Below are positions 33,601 to 39,033 of a stretch of DNA of 39,033 nucleotides, piece after piece. The DNA lies in the NCBI RefSeq assembly GCF_913774285.1, contig NZ_CAJYHX010000016.1, positions 1 to 39,033 on the forward strand. The letters are read 5' to 3'. The notes under the pieces are model-generated. The model was not told the DNA's origin. It searched no databases and saw nothing but the letters and a program-made list of their open reading frames with translations. Positions within the stretch are counted from its first letter, which is position 1, and every line of letters starts with the position of its first letter. Origin of the DNA: an uncultured Sphingomonas sp. (lineage in GTDB: Bacteria; Pseudomonadota; Alphaproteobacteria; Sphingomonadales; Sphingomonadaceae). Both the position numbers and the translations under genes were made by a program.

Positions 33601-34989
33601 ATGCGGCGTGCGGTTTGGCTCTTGGCGGCGGCATGGCCGGCACTCGCGCAGGCCCAGCAGCTTCCTGCTCCGGACAAGACCGCGCAGGGCGATCTCGCCA
33701 TCACCATCTACCAGAACGGCCAGGCGCTGGTGCAGGATGCCCGCACGCTGGACCTCGCCGCCGGCCGCACCCGCCAGGAGTTCGCCGATGTCTCCGCCAA
33801 GATCCGGCCCGAGACGGTGACGCTCGCCGGCCCCGGCATCGGCATCGTCGAGCAGAATTTCGATTACGACCTGCTCACCCCCTACAAGCTGATGGAAAAG
33901 GCGGTCGGCTCGGTGGTGACGATCGTCCGCACCAACCCCGCGACCGGCGCCGAGACGCGCGAGCAGGCGCGGGTGCTTTCGGCCAATGGCGGCATCGTCC
34001 TCCAGATCGGCCCGCGCATCGAGGTGCTGCGCGACGACGGGCTGCCGGTCCGCGTGATCTTCGACAAGGTGCCCGAGAATCTCCGCGCCCGGCCCACGCT
34101 CTCGGTGACGCTGCAGGTGGCGAGCGGCGGACGGGTGCCGGCCACGCTCAGCTATCTTACCCCGGGGCTCGGCTGGACCAGCGACTATGTGATGTTGTTC
34201 GATGAGGCGAAGAGTGCGATCGACATGCAGGGCTGGATCACGCTCACCAACGATACCGGCACGTCCTACCAGAATGCCGCGGTGACGCTCGTCGCCGGGG
34301 CCCCCAGCGGTGCGAAGGCTTTCGGCCGGCTCGCTGGCGACGATGCGACCATCGACCAGCCGGGTACCGAAACCGGCCCGCGCGAGCGGCTAGGCGACTA
34401 TATCTTCTACCCGCTCGCCCAGCGCACCACGATCGCCAACGCCCAGCAGAAGCAGGTCAGCTTCCTCGACGTGAAGGCCGCGCCCGCGCGCAAGACCTAT
34501 GAATGGGTCAATGGCTGGCTCGGCGCCGACACCGATCCGCGCAGCGCATCCTCGGTGCTCAAATTCTCGACGTCGAAGAATGGCGGCCTGGGCGACCAGC
34601 TGCCGAGCGGCACGATCCGCGTCTATATGCGCGATCGCAAGGGCGAGCCGCAGTTCATCGGCGAGAGCCGGGTCGATGCCGCGCCGATGGGCTCGGCGAT
34701 GTCGATCCGCACCGGCGAGGCGTTCGACGTGAAGGGCGCCGCAGTGGTGGTAGAGCGCAAGAAGCTCTCCGCGCGGCGCTGGAAAACGACGATGCGCTAC
34801 GACTTCACCAATGCCCGTGCCGAGCCGGTCACCCTCGACCTCGCCCAGACCGGGCTGTGGGGCGATGTCCGCGTCACCGACCAGACCCTCGCCGGCGAGC
34901 GTGTCTCCGCCGATCGGATGGAGTGGAAGGTGCCGGTGCCCGCCAATGGCAAGGCATCGGTGACCATGGTGTTCGACAGCCGCTACTGA
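33601..34989 (+). CDS. DUF4139 domain protein, exported
   Basis: 462 residues, unknown function. The signal peptide is residues 1-17 (MRRAVWLLAAAWPALAQA). The N-terminal part carries ITIYQNGQALVQDARTLDLAAG, the segment typically preceding DUF4139; the core beta-rich domain shows LSYLTPGLGWTSDYVMLFDE, a hallmark of the family (Y-x-x-x-G-x-x-W-x-x-x-Y), and a C-terminal immunoglobulin-like half ending KVPVPANGKASVTMVFD. The ATG at 33601 has GGGGGAGG upstream. It is followed after 4 bp by a paralogue, so the pair is one operon. Likely periplasmic or surface-exposed. Confidence 0.88.
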   Translation: MRRAVWLLAAAWPALAQAQQLPAPDKTAQGDLAITIYQNGQALVQDARTLDLAAGRTRQEFADVSAKIRPETVTLAGPGIGIVEQNFDYDLLTPYKLMEKAVGSVVTIVRTNPATGAETREQARVLSANGGIVLQIGPRIEVLRDDGLPVRVIFDKVPENLRARPTLSVTLQVASGGRVPATLSYLTPGLGWTSDYVMLFDEAKSAIDMQGWITLTNDTGTSYQNAAVTLVAGAPSGAKAFGRLAGDDATIDQPGTETGPRERLGDYIFYPLAQRTTIANAQQKQVSFLDVKAAPARKTYEWVNGWLGADTDPRSASSVLKFSTSKNGGLGDQLPSGTIRVYMRDRKGEPQFIGESRVDAAPMGSAMSIRTGEAFDVKGAAVVVERKKLSARRWKTTMRYDFTNARAEPVTLDLAQTGLWGDVRVTDQTLAGERVSADRMEWKVPVPANGKASVTMVFDSRY

Positions 34990-34993
34990 TCCG

Positions 34994-36538
34994 ATGCTCG
35001 CGCGCATCGCCCTTGCCCTCGCCGCCCTGCTCGTCGCCCTGCCGGCGGCGGCGCAGACGCTGGTCGTCTCGGACAAGCCCGATGCCGTGGCGGTGACGGT
35101 CTATCGTGATCCCAACCGCAGCGAAGGCGCGATCCGGCAAGGCTGGCCCGGCGGCTATGCGCTGGTCACCGAGACGCGGACGCTGCAGCTCCCTGCCGGC
35201 GCGGCGGTGATCCGCTTCGTCGGCGTGTCCGAGGGGATGATGCCGGAGACCGCGATCGTCACCGGCCTGCCGCGCGGGGTGGGGGAGAAGAACCGCGACG
35301 CCCGGCTGCTGGGCCCGGCGACGCTGGTCGACGCCTATCTCAAGCGCCGCGTCACCGTCCGGCGCACCGACCGCGCCACCGGCAAGGTCCGCGAAAGCGA
35401 AGCGGTGATTCAGGCCGGACCCGAAGGCGGCGTGCTGCTCACCACCGATCAGGGGGTCGAGGCACTCGGCTGTTCGGGCCTGCCGGAGACGCTGGTCTAT
35501 CCCGGCGTGCCGGCCGATCTCGCCGCCAAGCCGACGCTGTCGGTAACAACCGACAGTCCCCGCGCGCAGACGGTGACGGTGCAGCTTTCCTATCTGGCGC
35601 AGGGGCTTGACTGGTCGGCCAACTATGTCGCGCAGCTGGGCGCGGACGACTCGCTCGACCTGTTCGGCTGGATGACGGTGGTGAACGGCGGCAGCCAGGG
35701 CTTTGCCGATGCGCGCACCAGCGCGGTGGCGGGGCAGCCCAACAAGGAGAAGGCGGCACGGCTGCCGCGCGGTGCCGCGACCGCGTTGAGGCTGGAATGC
35801 TGGCCGATGGGGACGACCAGCGATGGTGATCCTCAATATGAGTTTATGAACGCGCCGGGCGCACCGCCACCGCCGCCGCCGCCGCCCGCGCCGTCGACGG
35901 AAATCATCGTCACCGGATCGCGCATCGCCTTCGCGCCAGTGATGATGGCCGAACAGGAGGATTTGGGCGACCTCAAGCTCTACCGCGTTCCCGAGCCGGT
36001 GAGTGTCGCCGCGAACGCCACGAAGCAGGTCGCGCTGCTCCACCGCGGGCGCGTGCAGATGACGCGGATCTATGCGGGGACGTTCCGGCCTTTCGCCTAT
36101 GATCCCGATCGCGACGCCGAGAGCGAACCGGCCGCCATCCTCCTGCGCGCCGAGAATCGGACGAGCGTCGGGCTGGGGCTCCCCCTGCCGGCCGGATCGG
36201 TCGCCCTCTTTGCGGCGCGGCGCGACCAGCCGGTGCTGCTCGGCGAGTCGGCGCTCCAGGATCGCGCAATCGGCGATGAGATCGAGCTGCGCCCGGGCGA
36301 CAGCAGCGAGGTCCGCTACACCATCGTTGGCGAGCCGGGCTCGAAGCGGCGCGCGAACTACCGGGTCGAAGTGACCAACGCGCTCGCCACCCCCGTCACC
36401 TTCGAGCTGCCGATCCCCTATCGCGACGCCAAGGCCGGCGCGCCGCTCGTCTCGCACAAGGGCGTGCCCACCTGGCGGGTGACCGTGCCGGCCAACGGCA
36501 CCGCCAGCCTGGAGCTCACCCTCAAGCGCGCACGCTGA
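34994..36538 (+). CDS. DUF4139-like exported protein with poly-Pro linker and TonB-box-like motif
   Basis: 514 residues, a divergent paralogue of the preceding gene: signal peptide (1-20, ending PAAA), VTVYRDPNRSEGAI in place of the first strand, LSYLAQGLDWSANYVAQLG as the family signature (198-216), and a C-terminal half ending VPANGTASLELTLKRAR, close to the end of its neighbour. Between the halves is a linker with eight prolines (291-298) followed by STEIIVTGSRIAF (301-313). EIIVTGSRI is the sequence form normally found at the start of sphingomonad TonB-dependent receptors. No beta-barrel follows, so it is not a receptor. Function unknown. The start is 4 bp after the upstream stop. Confidence 0.85.
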   Translation: MLARIALALAALLVALPAAAQTLVVSDKPDAVAVTVYRDPNRSEGAIRQGWPGGYALVTETRTLQLPAGAAVIRFVGVSEGMMPETAIVTGLPRGVGEKNRDARLLGPATLVDAYLKRRVTVRRTDRATGKVRESEAVIQAGPEGGVLLTTDQGVEALGCSGLPETLVYPGVPADLAAKPTLSVTTDSPRAQTVTVQLSYLAQGLDWSANYVAQLGADDSLDLFGWMTVVNGGSQGFADARTSAVAGQPNKEKAARLPRGAATALRLECWPMGTTSDGDPQYEFMNAPGAPPPPPPPPAPSTEIIVTGSRIAFAPVMMAEQEDLGDLKLYRVPEPVSVAANATKQVALLHRGRVQMTRIYAGTFRPFAYDPDRDAESEPAAILLRAENRTSVGLGLPLPAGSVALFAARRDQPVLLGESALQDRAIGDEIELRPGDSSEVRYTIVGEPGSKRRANYRVEVTNALATPVTFELPIPYRDAKAGAPLVSHKGVPTWRVTVPANGTASLELTLKRAR

Positions 36539-36542
36539 AGCT

Positions 36543-36839
36543 TCAGTCGAGGTCGACCTCTCCCTTGAGCGGGTCTTCCACCTGCGCGTCATGGCCGCTG
36601 CCCGAGCTGAGGAACATCAGCCCCATCAGCGCCGCCGCCATCATGATGGTGAAGAACACGCCCAGAAAGGTGGCGATCGCGGTGACGATATGGAGCTCGC
36701 CCATCGTCGCCCACAGCCAATATTCGGCCACGCCGGCAGCCAACACCGCCACCACCGCCATCCCCCACAGGATGCGGCGGAACCGCCCCCAGGCGAAGGC
36801 GGCATAACCTGGATCATCGAGTCCGTCTGGCTGTTCCAT
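36543..36839 (-). CDS. Small two-helix membrane protein, unknown function
   Basis: 98 residues. Two hydrophobic helices are visible (about 23-43 WGMAVVAVLAAGVAEYWLW, and 51-77 IVTAIATFLGVFFTIMMAAALMGLMFL), with a short acidic N-terminus and a charged tail ending KGEVDLD. I do not recognise a family. The ATG at 36839 was chosen over an upstream ATG at 36875 because that extension overlaps the CBS gene promoter. It is divergent from the CBS gene and its stop lies 4 bp from the stop of the convergent DUF4139 gene, both within the palindrome TGAAGCTTCA. Confidence 0.78.
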   Translation of the reverse strand: MEQPDGLDDPGYAAFAWGRFRRILWGMAVVAVLAAGVAEYWLWATMGELHIVTAIATFLGVFFTIMMAAALMGLMFLSSGSGHDAQVEDPLKGEVDLD

Positions 36840-36843
36840 CGCT

Positions 36844-36872
36844 TTGCAAGTTGGGCTGATTCGTGGGATAAA
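36844..36872 (+). promoter_or_regulatory. Candidate promoter of the CBS gene
   Basis: TTGCAA (36844-36849), 17-bp spacer, GATAAA (36867-36872), then AAGGAG at 36896 and ATG at 36909. The 69-bp divergent gap is clearly more AT-rich than the flanking genes. Confidence 0.45.
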
Positions 36873-36908
36873 CAACGCCTAAAAAATGAAAGCCAAGGAG
36901 AGAAGGCG

Positions 36909-37337
36909 ATGACCATCGCGGCAATCCTCGAAGGCAAGGGGCGAGACATCGTGTCGATCGCCTCGACCAGCACCGTCGCGGAGGCGGTTGCACTACTCGC
37001 GGCCCGCCGGATCGGTGCGGTGCCGGTCCTCGAAAACGGGCAAGTCGTCGGCATCTTTTCCGAGCGCGACGTGATCCATTGCATCGAGCGCGAAGGCGCG
37101 ATCGGGCTCGAGCTGCCCGTCTCGCGGGTGATGACCGCGCCGCCGATCACGGTCGGCCCGGAAGAGACGGTGCTCGGCGCGCTGGCGCTGATGACGCGGC
37201 GGCGCATCCGTCATCTGCCGGTGCTCGACGGGCAGGCGGTGGTCGGCTTCATCTCGATCGGCGATCTGGTCAAGTACCGGATCGACCGCATCGAGTCCGA
37301 AGCCGAGGCGATGCGCGCCTATATTCAGGCGGCCTGA
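36909..37337 (+). CDS. CBS-pair domain protein
   Basis: 142 residues made of two CBS domains only: first about 8-62 (IVSIASTSTVAEAVALLAARRIGAVPVLENGQVVGIFSERDVI), second about 72-128 (VMTAPPITVGPEETVLGALALMTRRRIRHLPVLDGQAVVGFISIGDLV). Such stand-alone proteins bind adenine nucleotides or similar ligands and regulate a partner; the partner is not known here. AAGGAG precedes the ATG. It ends 6 bp from the convergent flippase stop, with no terminator visible between them. Confidence 0.93.
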   Translation: MTIAAILEGKGRDIVSIASTSTVAEAVALLAARRIGAVPVLENGQVVGIFSERDVIHCIEREGAIGLELPVSRVMTAPPITVGPEETVLGALALMTRRRIRHLPVLDGQAVVGFISIGDLVKYRIDRIESEAEAMRAYIQAA

Positions 37338-37343
37338 CGCGAC

Positions 37344-38831
37344 TCAGCCGGCGCGGTTGCGCACCAGCGCGATCGCCCCGGCGAGCGTCTCCCGCGCACA
37401 GGTGAACAGCAGCGCGCCATAGCTCGCGGCGCCGATGCTCACGAGCAGCGCCAGCCGGGGCAGGGGGGCGAGCGGGGGTAGCGCGCGGTCGACGAGGGTG
37501 ACGATCAGTCCCATCGCCAGCGCCGCGAACACCGGCGCCGCGATCGCCCGACCGAGCCGCGTATAGCTGACGCCGATCGCCGGCAGCGTCCGGTGCGCCG
37601 ACAGCGCCAGATACAGCGGATAGGCAACATACCAGGCGGCGACGAGGCCCAGGATGCCCCAATGCACGCCGATCAGGAAGGCGATCGGCAGGAACAGCGC
37701 GCCGGTCGCGCCGTTGCGCGCGCTGATGCCGGGGCGTCCGCGCGCATCGCTGGCCGGCGCGAACAAGATCTGCAGCGTCATCAGCGGCATCACCAGCGCC
37801 AGCCCGTGGACCACCGGCGCCGCCTCGGCCCATTTCGGCCCGAGCACCACCGCGACCAGTGGTTCGGCGGTTGCGGCGAGGCCGACATAGAAGGGCATGG
37901 CGGCGAGCAGGATCAACTGCGCACCGCGTACGAACGCCGCCGCCACCGCCGCGGGATCGTCGCGCATCCGCGCATAGGCCGAGAAGGCCACCTCGTTGAG
38001 CGGCGGCACGAATTTGGAGACGAAGATCTGCGTCAGGAACAGGCTCGTCGTATAGATGCCGAGCAGGTGCGGATCGAACATGCGGCCCGCAATGAACACG
38101 TCGGCCTGGCTCTGCAGGAACCAGAAGACTTGCCCTGCCGCCATCACCCCGCCATAGCGCGCCATGTCGCCCGCGCCGCGAAAGTCGAAGCTCGGCCACA
38201 CCAGCGCCCGCGCCGCCACCGTCATGCCGATCGCGCGGGTGGCGAACAGCACGATGGGCGCGGCGACCAGGGTCCATACGCCCCAGCCGGCATAGGCGCC
38301 GGTAAGGGCGGTGATCGCGCCAGCGAGTGCCGAGACGAAATTGACCTGTGCCTGCTTGGCGAAATCCATCGAGCGGGCGAGCAGTGCATAGGGCAGCGCG
38401 ATGAACGGCGTGCACAGATAGAGCAGCGCCTGCACCCGCAGCAGCTCGGCGACCATCGGCTGGCGATAATAGGCTGCGGCCAGCGGCGCGGCGGTAACCT
38501 GTAGCAGCGCCAGCCCGCCATTGAGCAGCAACAGCATCCCGAACAACTGGCGCTGCGCGCGGTGCCCGGCGTCGGCGCGCTGGATCAGCGCGCTCGCCAG
38601 ACCATAGCCGTTGAGCATGTTGAGCAGCACCAGCACCACCTGGGTCATCGCGAACAGCCCGTAATCGGCGGGCGCGAGGATTCGGATGACGAGGAAAGTG
38701 GACGACCAGGTGAGCAGCTGCCCCAGAATCTGCGTGCCCGATCGCCAGATCACGGCCTTTCGCACCTGATTCCGGAGCGATTCCGGGGCCTGATTCGGCG
38801 ATTCGAGCGTTGATTCGGTCACCAGGAGCAT
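37344..38831 (-). CDS. Polysaccharide flippase (MOP/PST superfamily, Wzx-like)
   Basis: 495 residues with about fourteen hydrophobic helices. The N-terminus is cytosolic (MLLVTESTLESPNQAPESL), then KAVIWRSGTQILGQLLTWSSTFLVIRILAPADYGLFAM, the characteristic first two helices of lipopolysaccharide/exopolysaccharide exporters; ISARNGATGALFLPIAFLIG and GILGLVAAWYVAYPL belong to the later half. It probably flips lipid-linked saccharides across the inner membrane. No glycosyltransferase is adjacent, so the polymer is unknown. The start ATG at 38831 has no strong ribosome site; GTG at 38822 is an alternative. Confidence 0.92.
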   Translation of the reverse strand: MLLVTESTLESPNQAPESLRNQVRKAVIWRSGTQILGQLLTWSSTFLVIRILAPADYGLFAMTQVVLVLLNMLNGYGLASALIQRADAGHRAQRQLFGMLLLLNGGLALLQVTAAPLAAAYYRQPMVAELLRVQALLYLCTPFIALPYALLARSMDFAKQAQVNFVSALAGAITALTGAYAGWGVWTLVAAPIVLFATRAIGMTVAARALVWPSFDFRGAGDMARYGGVMAAGQVFWFLQSQADVFIAGRMFDPHLLGIYTTSLFLTQIFVSKFVPPLNEVAFSAYARMRDDPAAVAAAFVRGAQLILLAAMPFYVGLAATAEPLVAVVLGPKWAEAAPVVHGLALVMPLMTLQILFAPASDARGRPGISARNGATGALFLPIAFLIGVHWGILGLVAAWYVAYPLYLALSAHRTLPAIGVSYTRLGRAIAAPVFAALAMGLIVTLVDRALPPLAPLPRLALLVSIGAASYGALLFTCARETLAGAIALVRNRAG

Positions 38832-38924
38832 ATCGCATGCCCCGATTGAGAAGCCGTAAACCGCAGTTTTCTGCGGGTTTCAGGGCTGCCTGTCACGAAA
38901 ACGACCGAAAGTTTCATTTTCTCG

Positions 38925-38953
38925 TTGACGGGTGGGGGGCTCGGGCATAGAAG
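38925..38953 (+). promoter_or_regulatory. Strong promoter, probably of an rRNA operon beyond the window
   Basis: TTGACG (38925-38930), exactly 17 bp of G-rich spacer, TAGAAG (38948-38953). An AT-rich stretch upstream (GAAAGTTTCATTTTC, 38907-38921) could be an UP element. The near-consensus boxes, the GC-rich discriminator and absence of any coding frame downstream fit a stable-RNA promoter. Identification as rrn is from resemblance to sphingomonad rRNA leaders and is not proven. Confidence 0.7.
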
Positions 38954-39033
38954 CCACTCCACCGACGCGGTGCTCCACACCGGAACGCAGCGACGGTCAC
39001 CGAAATTCAGGCGCAGCGGCCGCCCCGAGAAAA
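38954..39033 (+). other. Non-coding leader, start of a probable rRNA precursor
   Basis: 80 bp without a plausible coding start, reaching the window edge. It contains small GC hairpins (GGTG-CTCCA-CACC at 38970-38982) and the string CAGCGACGGTCACCGAAATTC. No 16S sequence or boxA antiterminator is visible yet, so only the promoter supports this call. Confidence 0.4.

Overview
The window is an ordinary-looking stretch of the chromosome of a high-GC alphaproteobacterium, most likely a member of the Sphingomonadales (Sphingomonas-like). This assignment is an inference from four things: gene content and order (mdh/sucD/sucA; hisS-prfA-prmC-DUF4167; rsmI-yraN-gshB), a D-galactose 1-dehydrogenase next to a sugar-acid dehydratase, DUF4139 proteins, and promoters with a TAGAAG -10 box. 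There is no prophage, transposase, CRISPR array or plasmid function. Almost all DNA is coding and no gene-free stretch exceeds about 265 bp.

Layout, left to right. (1) 1-3892, minus strand: a TCA-cycle cluster mdh, an unknown secreted protein, sucD and the first half of sucA; sucC is not between mdh and sucD. (2) 4107-7033, minus strand: rsmI, yraN, gshB and a DedA-family membrane protein (rRNA methylation, glutathione synthesis, envelope). (3) 7045-9514: an LppC/LpoA-like lipoprotein (plus) facing the heme chaperone hemW (minus). (4) 9709-11565, minus: an arsenic resistance operon arsR-arsC-ACR3 with an 11-bp perfect palindrome over its promoter and start codon. (5) 11824-11897: tRNA-Gly(UCC) with its own terminator. 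(6) 11936-17910, minus: a complete tripartite RND efflux operon (periplasmic adaptor, inner-membrane pump, outer-membrane channel). (7) 18097-20922: divergent sugar dehydrogenase and IlvD/Edd sugar-acid dehydratase, two steps of non-phosphorylative oxidation of galactose, arabinose or xylose. (8) 21070-22611: an HxlR regulator divergent from an NAD(P)-dependent reductase. (9) 22689-27141, minus: hisS, prfA, prmC and a DUF4167 protein (translation and translation termination). (10) 27255-30931, plus: a secreted S1/P1 nuclease, phenylalanine 4-monooxygenase, then an EamA transporter, GNAT acetyltransferase and SMR transporter with overlapping ends. (11) 31011-36538, plus: a secreted GH31 alpha-glycosidase and two tandem DUF4139 periplasmic proteins. 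(12) 36543-38831: a small membrane protein, a CBS-pair protein and a polysaccharide flippase. (13) The right edge has a near-consensus strong promoter that probably starts an rRNA operon outside the window.

The most notable non-genic structure is a family of inverted-repeat doublets of about 97 bp (five copies in two subfamilies). A second, unrelated doublet has supplied the start codon region of prmC. Other points worth a second look are a composition break inside hisS that coincides with its anticodon-binding domain, a TonB-box-like motif in a DUF4139 protein, and a Gly/Asn repeat in the outer-membrane efflux channel. I did not find a clearly new multi-gene system. Many long open frames opposite real genes are codon-bias shadows and were left out.
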